A DNA stretch of 6,986 bases from CAZCBJ01 sp964496705 (lineage in GTDB: Bacteria > Chloroflexota > Anaerolineae > Anaerolineales > Anaerolineaceae), in NCBI GenBank assembly GCA_964496705.1, contig CAZCBJ010000206.1, positions 1 to 6,986 on the forward strand, in the 5' to 3' direction. Each line of letters starts with the position of its first letter. Position 1 is the stretch's first letter. Under the pieces are notes generated by a model. That model saw only the letters and a list, made by a program, of their open reading frames with translations, was not told the DNA's origin and did not search any database. The position numbers and the translations under genes are program-made. Positions 1 through 6,188 of the stretch are shown here, piece after piece.

Positions 1-2
1 GG

Positions 3-1517
3 CAGCGGGGTGGGAGTCTTTACCTGATCTTTGAGGGGCGGGTTAAGCTGGTAAAGGAGGAAGCAAAAGGCCCTGTGATGACGATGGCAGCAGGGGATGT
101 CTTTGGTCTGGAGTCCTTATCCGCTGTGGGGCGCCGCAGAACAGGGGCAACAGCCACGCAAAAAGGCTTAATCCTGGTCTTCACTGCGCAAGCCCTGGAC
201 GAGGTTGTACGGTCCATTCCTCACCTGCAAGCGCGCTTAACTCTCCGGTATGAGAGTTTTCTGCTGGCTCTGGCTCATCCGTTCAAGTGGTTGGAAAAAG
301 ATGAAACCGTCTTCTTTATGAGCCGCTATCATCCCTTATTCCTGATGATCAAAATCATCATCCCGATGGGGTTATTGTTAATTGATCTGGCGATGCTGGC
401 CTGGACTTATCTCAGTTTTGGCGCGGAGCCGGTTACCCTGTCCATTTTGATGGCATTGGCTTTTTTATTTGTGGTGATCACGGGGTGGAATTATGTGGAT
501 TGGAGCAATGATTATTCGATCATCACCAATCAACGGGTGGTATTCCAGGAAAAAGTGATTTTCTTTTATGACACCCGCCGGGAGGTGCGGTTGAACGCAA
601 TTCGTTCGGTGGACGTGCGCCAATCCCAAATGGGATTGATTTTCGGGTATGCAGACATCATCGTGCGAATTTTTGCAGGGGATATCTTCCTGCCGCGCAT
701 TCGGTTTGCCAAAGACGTGGCCCAATTTCTGGATGAGCAGCGCCGGCGCATGATCATCCGGCAAAGCGCAGAAGATAAAGAAAAGTTCAAAGAGGAGCTG
801 CATCAACGAATCACCCATGTGGAGCAGCCGCCTTTGCCCCCTCCGCCCGCGCCAGCAACCGGTCGGAGACGGCGCCCTCCCGCCTATCTGGGCGATACGA
901 GAACACGATATCATATGCGTTTTGAAAAAAATGGGGTGGTGACCTATCGAACGCATATCATCCACCTGCTAGGCAGGACATTGACTCTTTTTATCATATT
1001 GATTGTAGTTTTATCGCTTGTGGTATCTTCTTTTGTAACGCGCCCATCGCTGATCGTCAATCCAGATAGCATGAAATTCATCCTGATCTTTTATGGGCTT
1101 CTGGTTTTGGGTTTAGTGGGGGTGATCTGGTACCGGGTGGAGGACTGGCGCAATGATATTTATGTGATCACCGAGACCCAGATTATCGATCGTAATAAAA
1201 AGCCGCTGGGGCGGGAGGAAGTCCGCACCACCTCATTTGAACGCATTGATGCGGTGAGATTTGAGCAAAAGGGTATTTGGGCTTTAATTTTTAACTACGG
1301 CACGGTTTATGTGCGCGTTGGGCAATCGGAATTGACCTTTGATAATGTAGCCCGTCCCTCCGACGTTCAGCGGGAAATTTTGGGGGCAATGGCAAAGCGG
1401 GATTATTCGCAGCGCCAGGAGACCATGCGGCAGGAACGAGAACGCATTGCAGATTGGATGGAAGCCTATTACGATCTGGTGGATCGCCCCGAGACAGAAG
1501 AAGATTCGACAGGCTAG
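3..1517 (+). CDS. cNMP-binding-like domain protein with two membrane-hairpin/bacterial PH units (5' end outside window)
   Basis: The frame is open from the first codon at position 3, so the gene starts upstream. The GTG at 75 and ATG at 78 are internal, because the codons before them (RGGSLYLIFEGRVKLV) already read as the beta-roll of a Crp-type cyclic-nucleotide-binding domain. Numbering from the codon at 3, residues 1 to about 75 finish that domain (GDVFGLESL, then RRRTGATA). Hydrophobic segments at about 110-134 and 146-162 form a hairpin, followed by a PH-like domain at about 164-249. A proline/arginine-rich linker (about 274-294) leads to a second hairpin (about 319-344 and 358-377), a second PH-like domain (about 380-464) and a charged, probably helical tail to 504. 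The two units look duplicated: NDYSIIT matches NDIYVIT, and LIFGYADIIVR matches LIFNYGTVYVR. The role is unknown; a membrane-anchored sensor or scaffold is inference. The contact Glu expected after FG is Leu, so cAMP binding is doubtful. No helix-turn-helix is visible in this part. Confidence 0.85.
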   Translation, partial: QRGGSLYLIFEGRVKLVKEEAKGPVMTMAAGDVFGLESLSAVGRRRTGATATQKGLILVFTAQALDEVVRSIPHLQARLTLRYESFLLALAHPFKWLEKDETVFFMSRYHPLFLMIKIIIPMGLLLIDLAMLAWTYLSFGAEPVTLSILMALAFLFVVITGWNYVDWSNDYSIITNQRVVFQEKVIFFYDTRREVRLNAIRSVDVRQSQMGLIFGYADIIVRIFAGDIFLPRIRFAKDVAQFLDEQRRRMIIRQSAEDKEKFKEELHQRITHVEQPPLPPPPAPATGRRRRPPAYLGDTRTRYHMRFEKNGVVTYRTHIIHLLGRTLTLFIILIVVLSLVVSSFVTRPSLIVNPDSMKFILIFYGLLVLGLVGVIWYRVEDWRNDIYVITETQIIDRNKKPLGREEVRTTSFERIDAVRFEQKGIWALIFNYGTVYVRVGQSELTFDNVARPSDVQREILGAMAKRDYSQRQETMRQERERIADWMEAYYDLVDRPETEEDSTG

Positions 1518-1536
1518 GTTTCAAACCATCTTGCGG

Positions 1537-1542
1537 TAAAAT
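1537..1542 (+). promoter_or_regulatory. possible -10 element for def
   Basis: TAAAAT lies in the 58-base gap between the membrane protein gene and def, 33 bases before the def start. There is no convincing -35 hexamer 16-18 bases upstream. def could equally be transcribed from upstream through this short gap, so this is a weak call based on A/T-rich hexamer similarity alone. Confidence 0.22.
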
Positions 1543-1558
1543 CTAGATCAAAATCAAT

Positions 1559-1564
1559 AGAGGA
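1559..1564 (+). promoter_or_regulatory. ribosome binding site of def
   Basis: AGAGGA is a partial Shine-Dalgarno sequence ending 11 bases before the ATG at 1576. The spacing is slightly long, but it is the only purine-rich match ahead of this start, and the start itself is supported by the family-typical N-terminus. Confidence 0.5.
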
Positions 1565-1575
1565 TAAAATTTTTA

Positions 1576-2082
1576 ATGGCATTAAGAGAAATTGTCACTT
1601 TGCCGGATCCAGTTCTGCGGCGAAAAGCAAAAAAAATTACCACTTTAGATAAGGACCTTCAGGTTCTTGTGCAAGATATGATTGAGACCATGCGCGAAGC
1701 GCCTGGCGTGGGGCTGGCGGCTCCTCAGATAGGTGAATCGATTCGCCTCATCGTGGTTGAATTTGGCGATGAGGAAGACGAGTCGAAGCCCAAGAAGCTG
1801 TATGTAGTCATCAATCCTGAAATCGTCCAGGCCTCCAATGAGATGGTAATGGGGGTGGAGGGCTGCCTTTCGGTGCCGGGACTGATTGGAGAAGTGGAAC
1901 GGCACGAGCGGATCATTGTGAAGGGCTTGAACCGGTTTGGTAAACCGACAAAGCATAAGCTGTCTGGGTGGACGGCGCGCATCTTTCAACATGAAATGGA
2001 CCACCTGGACGGTATCGTATTCCCAGACCGGGCTGAACGTGTCTGGGAACCCAAAGAGGGCGAAGAATTACCGCTGGACTGA
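1576..2082 (+). CDS. def: peptide deformylase
   Basis: This is a metal-dependent hydrolase that removes the formyl group from the N-terminal methionine of new proteins as they leave the ribosome, in the cytoplasm. All three family motifs are intact in the 168-residue product. Motif 1 is GVGLAAPQ (residues 44-51, catalytic-site Gln51). Motif 2 is EGCLS (95-99, metal ligand Cys97). Motif 3 is QHEMDHLDG (138-146, ligands His139 and His143, catalytic Glu140). Length and the opening MALREIVTLPDPVLR are typical of the family, which supports the ATG start. The acidic/lysine insert around residues 64-74 falls between motifs 1 and 2, where family members vary. The usual partner fmt (methionyl-tRNA formyltransferase) is not in the window; instead recF follows after 10 bases, implying co-transcription. 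Confidence 0.97.
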   Translation: MALREIVTLPDPVLRRKAKKITTLDKDLQVLVQDMIETMREAPGVGLAAPQIGESIRLIVVEFGDEEDESKPKKLYVVINPEIVQASNEMVMGVEGCLSVPGLIGEVERHERIIVKGLNRFGKPTKHKLSGWTARIFQHEMDHLDGIVFPDRAERVWEPKEGEELPLD

Positions 2083-2092
2083 TTGGCGTCTG

Positions 2093-3298
2093 ATGTATCT
2101 CACCTCTTTATCGCTGACCAATTTCCGCTTATTCACCCGGCTGGAAAAGGAACTTCCCCGCCAAATTGTCCTGTTGGTTGGAGATAACGCACAGGGCAAG
2201 ACCAGCCTGTTGGAGGCGGTGTACTACATGTCGACATTCACCTCCTTTCACACGCCCAGCGACCGTCAATTGATCAATTTTTCGATCCTATCGGAAACTC
2301 AAGTGTTTAGTCGAATGGTGGCTCATTTTCAACGCGGTGGGCGTATGCACAGCATAGAGGTGCGATTGGTGCTGGATGGGAACGGGATGGGCTCGACGCG
2401 GCTGCGCAGGATAATCCTGGTGGATAATGTGCAACGTACGGTGCATGAAGCCCTGGGGCAGCTCAACGCGGTGATCTTCCTGCCACAGATGATGGGAATC
2501 CTTGAGGGTGGGCCGGAGGAACGGCGCGACTATATAAACACCTTGATCCCACAGGTGTTCCCGGCCTATGCAAAAATATTAGCTGAATACAATCAAGTCC
2601 TAACCCAACGCAATGCACTATTGAAGCAACTCGAAGAGCGCAAAGGCGATCAGAGTCAGTTGGATGCCTGGGATGACAACCTGGCGCGGTTGGGGGCTGA
2701 TTTGATACACTACCGCATCCAGGTGATCACTGAGATTGAACAACTCGCGAGACGCTTTCATGCCAGGCTGACCCACGAAAAAGAGATTTTACGCCTGGTG
2801 TATTTGCCCAGCTATGACCCTGCGTTGAATGACAACGGCCAGAGATCGCTGCTGCGGGGCGGGCAGGTGGAAATAGACCGGCAGCGAATCCATCAGGCGC
2901 AAATTCAATCAGGTTTTTGCGATCGCCTAAAAAGCCTGCGCAGGGAGGAGATTGATCGCGGCGTGACGACTGTCGGTCCGCATCGGGATGAAATTCGTCT
3001 GGTTGCCAATGGAATTGATCTGGGGGAGTACGGCTCGAGAGGCCAGGGGCGGACCGCATTACTGGCGTTAAAAATGGCTGAAGTGGCTTGGCTCAAACAG
3101 AAGACGGACGAATGGCCGGTATTACTTCTGGATGAAACTCTGGCAGAGCTGGATTTGCAGCGCCGCGGAGATCTACTGGGCGCGCTGGGTGAATGCGAGC
3201 AGGCGTTGTTGACCACCACTGACTTGAATCTGTTCCCGTCAAATTTTGTGGATCAATGTGCCGTTTGGAGAGTCACTCAGGGCCAAATTGAGGTTTAA
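2093..3298 (+). CDS. recF: DNA replication and repair protein RecF
   Basis: RecF is an SMC/ABC-like ATPase that binds gapped DNA and, with RecO and RecR, helps load RecA at stalled forks. From the ATG at 2093 the product has 401 residues, close to the family's usual length. Visible landmarks are the N-terminal TSLSLTNFR strand, Walker A GDNAQGKTS (30-38), the RecF segment GPEERRDYI (140-148), TTVGPHRDE (292-300), the ABC signature SRGQGR (315-320), Walker B LLLDE (344-348) and ELD (352-354). The frame stays open upstream to an ATG at 1937, but that extension lies inside def and resembles nothing in RecF, so 2093 is preferred. No clear Shine-Dalgarno sequence precedes it; with only 10 bases after the def stop, translation is probably coupled to def. 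The classical neighbours dnaA, dnaN and gyrB are absent. Its stop overlaps the stop of convergent rsmG. Confidence 0.96.
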   Translation: MYLTSLSLTNFRLFTRLEKELPRQIVLLVGDNAQGKTSLLEAVYYMSTFTSFHTPSDRQLINFSILSETQVFSRMVAHFQRGGRMHSIEVRLVLDGNGMGSTRLRRIILVDNVQRTVHEALGQLNAVIFLPQMMGILEGGPEERRDYINTLIPQVFPAYAKILAEYNQVLTQRNALLKQLEERKGDQSQLDAWDDNLARLGADLIHYRIQVITEIEQLARRFHARLTHEKEILRLVYLPSYDPALNDNGQRSLLRGGQVEIDRQRIHQAQIQSGFCDRLKSLRREEIDRGVTTVGPHRDEIRLVANGIDLGEYGSRGQGRTALLALKMAEVAWLKQKTDEWPVLLLDETLAELDLQRRGDLLGALGECEQALLTTTDLNLFPSNFVDQCAVWRVTQGQIEV

Positions 3299-4005
3299 CG
3301 TAAGGGACGTTTTTCGGGGATACCCGTTCGCCGGGGGAAGGTTGCCGGGGTTGGCGAGATTTTGGTCATCACTACCAGATAACGCTCCTCGCTGATGGTT
3401 GGCAGATTGACTTTCAACGCCTGGAGGAACTGACCGCCCAGCTTGGAAATGGCTGGGCCGGCTTTTTGGATTTCATCCAAAGCGGATGCGCCTTTTTGGG
3501 CGAGTGCGGTTCCACCTACCCTGACAAAGGGAAGCAGATATTCTGCCAGGATGGGCAGACCTGCCACAGCACGCGCAACCGCCCAGTCATATCTCTCCCG
3601 GTGTTCCGAGTCGTGTCCAATATCTTCAGCCCGCCCCACAAGAAGGTTCACATTTTCCAGGTTCAGCATTTGGATGATATGCCGGCAGAATTCAATCTTT
3701 TTACCAATCGAATCCAATAAGGTCAAATGCATGTCAGGAAATAATATTTTCAATGGAATTCCTGGAAATCCCGCACCTGTGCCAATATCGATGAGGTGTT
3801 CTACAGGGCGTTTTTCCATGACCAATGCACAGCTCAATGAGTCGAGAAAGTGCTTGCTGCGGATTTCAACGGGGTCGCGGATGGCGGTCAGGTTATATTT
3901 TGAATTCCAATGCAGCAATTCAGCCTCAAATATAGTAAAAGCACGCCGCTGTGACTCGGATAATCGGTAGGAAGTGATTTGCTCGAAGGCCTGGATCCAT
4001 TGCAT
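3295..4005 (-). CDS. rsmG: 16S rRNA (guanine(527)-N7)-methyltransferase RsmG
   Basis: RsmG (formerly GidB) uses S-adenosylmethionine to methylate N7 of G527 in 16S rRNA; in several bacteria its loss gives low-level streptomycin resistance. The 236-residue product has the family blocks in order: WNSKYNLTAIRDP (33-45), KHFLDSL (51-57), the SAM-binding loop DIGTGAGFPGIPLK (73-86), LLDS at 96-99 with the acidic residue for the ribose, GRAED (124-128), ARAVAGLPIL (144-153) and the C-terminal PRRTGIPEKRPL (224-235). Length is normal. The ATG at 4005-4003 gives the expected short N-terminal helix region. No Shine-Dalgarno sequence precedes it, and a TATAAT lies only 10 bases upstream on the coding strand, suggesting a nearly leaderless message. 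It is convergent with recF and divergent from the gene at 4051. The frequent neighbours mnmG and parA/parB are not seen here. Confidence 0.97.
   Translation of the reverse strand: MQWIQAFEQITSYRLSESQRRAFTIFEAELLHWNSKYNLTAIRDPVEIRSKHFLDSLSCALVMEKRPVEHLIDIGTGAGFPGIPLKILFPDMHLTLLDSIGKKIEFCRHIIQMLNLENVNLLVGRAEDIGHDSEHRERYDWAVARAVAGLPILAEYLLPFVRVGGTALAQKGASALDEIQKAGPAISKLGGQFLQALKVNLPTISEERYLVVMTKISPTPATFPRRTGIPEKRPLR
3297..3314 (+). terminator. weak terminator-like hairpin at the end of recF
   Basis: On the + strand AACGT (3297-3301) can pair with ACGTT (3307-3311) across a five-base loop AAGGG. The right arm runs into a block of five T (3310-3314). The shape is that of an intrinsic terminator, but the stem has only five pairs, two of them G-C, so it would be weak. 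It starts within the recF stop codon and lies opposite the last codons of rsmG. Low confidence without a folding energy. Confidence 0.28.
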
Positions 4006-4031
4006 GATTAATTAAATTATAAAGCATGATT
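4002..4031. repeat. 8-bp direct repeat GCATGATT flanking the rsmG -10 element
   Basis: GCATGATT occurs at 4002-4009 and again at 4024-4031, a spacing of 22 bases or about two helical turns. The first copy overlaps the rsmG start codon and the second sits between the two opposed -10 elements. A palindromic TTAATTAA (4008-4015) lies between the copies. It could be a binding site for a regulator, but an 8-mer repeat in A/T-rich DNA can also be chance. Confidence 0.25.
4016..4021 (-). promoter_or_regulatory. -10 element of the rsmG promoter
   Basis: Read on the minus strand this is a perfect TATAAT. Its last base is 10 bases from the A of the rsmG start codon (4005). With the normal 6-7 bases from -10 to transcription start, the message would begin about 4-5 bases before the ATG, leaving no room for a ribosome binding site. 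A weak TTTATA at 4043-4038, 16 bases upstream, might serve as -35. This is a sequence match only, with no transcription data. Confidence 0.5.
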
Positions 4032-4034
4032 TCA

Positions 4035-4043
4035 TGGTATAAA
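4035..4043 (+). promoter_or_regulatory. extended -10 element of the gene at 4051
   Basis: TGGTATAAA matches the extended -10 consensus TGnTATAAT at all but the last base. Exactly seven bases (TTCTTCC in 4044-4050) separate it from the ATG at 4051, so the predicted transcription start coincides with the start codon. There is no purine-rich ribosome binding site between them. This is the classic layout of a leaderless bacterial mRNA. No good -35 is visible at the usual distance, consistent with an extended -10 promoter. Confidence 0.5.
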
Positions 4044-4050
4044 TTCTTCC

Positions 4051-4779
4051 ATGACATTGCGTTTATCGGTGGTCAATTTTGCACCCAGTCGCAATGGGTT
4101 TCATTTTCCCAACCTGTTTCCCGCAGTACCGTATGAGTTCAAATGGTGGGGTATCCCGATTACAACCGGAGCAGCCAACAACGGTGTGTGCGGAGGGATG
4201 ATTTACACGGTGGTGGACCTGTATCAGGCGGGATTGCTGCCGCCAGCGGACACAATCGCGCCTGCTTCGGGGCCGTTGTTTCTGTATTTATGCCAGCGCT
4301 TGATTGACAGTTTTGATATCCCGTTGGCTGTGGCAAAATATTATTACTACATGAATCCAATGCAACCCAGGGCGGATCAAACCATCAATTTGGGCTTTTT
4401 TTCCCTGGTTCGTCGGGGGTTGAGTGGGGTGATGATCCGGGAGGAATGGCCTAAAATCCAAAAGGATATCAGCCAGAACCGGCTTTGTCCGATTGGCATC
4501 ATTCTGCAAAATTCGTGGAATCCTAACGACATGGGACGAAACCACCAGGTTCTGGTGTATGGATATGAGTTGAACGAAGAAGATTTACGCCTCTTGATCT
4601 ATGATCCCAATTCTCCGGATGATGACGGAACTTCGATTGCGATAAAATTGTCTGATCCGGCTGTGCCCCAGGCGGCAGTTTACTCCTGTTCATCCCATCA
4701 GATTGGCGAAATTTTTTGTTTTTTTCGCACCCGATACCGCCCGAATCGCAAACTAAATATCCTGCAATTTCGTGTCTAG
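4051..4779 (+). CDS. uncharacterised protein with papain/C39-like cysteine peptidase features
   Basis: I do not recognise a named family. The 242-residue product has no signal peptide and no obvious membrane segment, so it is probably cytoplasmic. It has a small-residue-rich turn ending NNGVCGGM (43-50, Cys47), then after about 115 residues NHQVLVYGYE (164-173, His165), then LIYDPNSPDDD (182-192, Asp185 and Asn187). A Cys followed by small residues at a helix start, a later His on a strand, and an Asp/Asn on the next strand is the order of the active site in papain-fold and C39-like peptidases. The N-terminal NGFHFPNLFP (15-24) looks like a conserved signature of its own. Peptidase or transglutaminase-type activity is inference; the substrate is unknown. 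The ATG at 4051 is supported by the -10 element exactly seven bases upstream. The transporter gene follows 59 bases later on the same strand. Confidence 0.85.
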   Translation: MTLRLSVVNFAPSRNGFHFPNLFPAVPYEFKWWGIPITTGAANNGVCGGMIYTVVDLYQAGLLPPADTIAPASGPLFLYLCQRLIDSFDIPLAVAKYYYYMNPMQPRADQTINLGFFSLVRRGLSGVMIREEWPKIQKDISQNRLCPIGIILQNSWNPNDMGRNHQVLVYGYELNEEDLRLLIYDPNSPDDDGTSIAIKLSDPAVPQAAVYSCSSHQIGEIFCFFRTRYRPNRKLNILQFRV

Positions 4780-4827
4780 TTGCCATGCAATGGGTTTCTA
4801 TTGTTGTCCATCATCTTTTTGGAGTGT

Positions 4828-4834
4828 AGAGGAG
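4828..4834 (+). promoter_or_regulatory. ribosome binding site of the transporter gene
   Basis: AGAGGAG lies four bases before the ATG at 4839, slightly close but a good anti-Shine-Dalgarno match. The heptamer GGAGTGT occurs twice in a row here (4821-4827 and 4831-4837), so a second GGAG lies ten bases further upstream. Confidence 0.6.
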
Positions 4835-4838
4835 TGTC

Positions 4839-6182
4839 ATGCAATCAATTGCTAACCTAACTGACCAATCAAGCCCCAAACGATCACCCACAACCCGCCG
4901 ACAACGATGGGCGTGGTATTTTTATGATTTTGGAAATTCGGCTTATGCTGCGGTGGTCCTGCTGGCGGTCTATTCTGCCTATTTCAAGCAACAGGTTGTG
5001 GGTGGCGCTGAAGGCGCACGGCTTTGGGGGTTTTCCATTTCCATCGCCATGCTGGTGGTGGCATTGCTTTCACCGGTGCTGGGCGCTTTGGCGGATTTTT
5101 CGGCAACCAAAAAGCATTTTTTGTTCATTTTTTCGTCGATGGCGGTGGTGTTCACCGGTCTGCTTTTTTTTGTGCAGCAGGGGGATATCTGGATGGGAAT
5201 GTTGTTTTTCATCCTGGCCGAGATTGGCTACCGCGGCGGGCAGGTTTTCTACAACGCGCTCTTACCAGAGGTGGCTAGCCCGGAAGAAATGGGAAGGGTT
5301 TCGGGTAACGGATGGGCATTTGGCTCGCTGGGCGGGATCGTTTGTCTGTTGATCGTTTTGGCATTGATTCTGCTGTCCAAAGGCACTTTTGTGATCCGTT
5401 TGTCATTCTTAATCACGGCTGCGTTCTATGGTCTATCGGCGCTCCCGGTATTTATCTGGGTGAAACAGCGCAAGGCTGCGCAGGGACTGCCTCAAGGCGA
5501 AACCTACTTTTCGATCTCAGTCAAGAAACTGTGGAACACTTGGAGCAACATCTATCAATATCAACATTTTGCCATTTTTATTCTGGCATTCTTGATCTTT
5601 AACAATGGGATCATGATGACGATGGATTTTGCCGGCATTATTGGGGCAGTGCTCTTTCAGATGACGCAGCAGGAATTGATCATTTTTATGATCATCGTGC
5701 AAATCACCAGCGTGGCCGGGGCTTTTGGATTTGGGAAACTGGCTGACCTAATCACCACAAAGAGAACGCTGGCAATCTCAATTGTTCTGATGGTCTTGAC
5801 GGTTCTGGGACTTTTCGTGGTTGATTCATTGGTTGCGTTCTATTTATTGGGTGCCTTTGCAGGTCTGTCCTTGACCGGCGTGCAATCTCTCAGCCGTACT
5901 GCCGTTGGACAGTTGGCGCCTGAGGAGAAATCTGCTGAATTTTTTGGCGTTTTATCGCTGGCCAATCAGTTATCAACCTTCACCGGACCTGCCTTATATG
6001 GAATGCTGGCAACTTCACTGGCTTTGGCGCACCAGCGCAGTGGTTGGGAGCCTGTCCTCGCTGAGCAGACTGGATATCGTCAGGCTGTTTGGGTGATGGT
6101 TGCATTTCTAGCTGCGGGAGGGCTGGTATTGTTCTGGGTGAAAAACTGGCAGAAACAGAAAGCTGGCGTTATAAAGGAGTGA
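4839..6182 (+). CDS. UMF1/Atg22-like major facilitator superfamily transporter
   Basis: This is a polytopic inner-membrane permease of 447 residues with about 12 hydrophobic segments: roughly 35-49, 64-84, 94-112, 117-137, 158-180, 185-208, 243-270, 280-300, 309-328, 331-350, 366-395 and 415-435. The MFS subfamily is shown by YDFGNSAYA (29-37), corresponding to the YDxANSAY signature of UMF1/Atg22-type proteins, by SPVLGALAD (78-86, the loop 2-3 region), by FYNALLPEVA (137-146), by VSGNGWAFGSLGG (154-166) and by QSLSRTAVGQLAP (349-361). The basic N-terminus (residues 14-23) is presumably cytoplasmic. Yeast Atg22 exports amino acids from the vacuole; the substrate of bacterial members is mostly unknown, so none is assigned. 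The acyltransferase gene begins six bases after the stop, with its ribosome binding site inside this gene, so the two are almost certainly one operon. Confidence 0.93.
   Translation: MQSIANLTDQSSPKRSPTTRRQRWAWYFYDFGNSAYAAVVLLAVYSAYFKQQVVGGAEGARLWGFSISIAMLVVALLSPVLGALADFSATKKHFLFIFSSMAVVFTGLLFFVQQGDIWMGMLFFILAEIGYRGGQVFYNALLPEVASPEEMGRVSGNGWAFGSLGGIVCLLIVLALILLSKGTFVIRLSFLITAAFYGLSALPVFIWVKQRKAAQGLPQGETYFSISVKKLWNTWSNIYQYQHFAIFILAFLIFNNGIMMTMDFAGIIGAVLFQMTQQELIIFMIIVQITSVAGAFGFGKLADLITTKRTLAISIVLMVLTVLGLFVVDSLVAFYLLGAFAGLSLTGVQSLSRTAVGQLAPEEKSAEFFGVLSLANQLSTFTGPALYGMLATSLALAHQRSGWEPVLAEQTGYRQAVWVMVAFLAAGGLVLFWVKNWQKQKAGVIKE
6173..6179 (+). promoter_or_regulatory. ribosome binding site that fixes the TTG start of the acyltransferase
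   Basis: AAAGGAG is a strong Shine-Dalgarno sequence inside the last codons of the transporter gene, nine bases before the TTG at 6189. No ATG or GTG occurs in frame near the N-terminus (the next Met is residue 96, inside the catalytic domain), so this site supports TTG as the start codon and implies translational linkage of the two genes. Confidence 0.7.
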
Positions 6183-6188
6183 ACCATC

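Noticed and set aside
465..965. 166-codon open frame on the minus strand opposite the cNMP/PH gene
   Set aside because: It lies wholly within a gene with clear domain content, has a histidine-, arginine- and proline-rich composition typical of antisense reading, has no ribosome binding site and resembles no family.
1517..1527. Palindrome GGTTTCAAACC just after the first gene
   Set aside because: The stem is at most four to five pairs with a one- to three-base loop and no T run follows, so it is not a terminator; with one short copy, an operator call is unsupported.
1937..2092. 52-codon in-frame N-terminal extension of recF
   Set aside because: It lies inside def in another frame and looks like a shadow translation; the RecF fold begins right at the ATG at 2093.
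2129..2138. TTATTCACC inside recF, one base from a DnaA box
   Set aside because: A single imperfect match within coding sequence, without a cluster or an A/T-rich unwinding region, is not evidence of an origin.
3443..3970. 175-codon open frame on the plus strand opposite rsmG
   Set aside because: It is antisense to unmistakable RsmG motifs, and its translation is compositionally odd with no recognisable domain.
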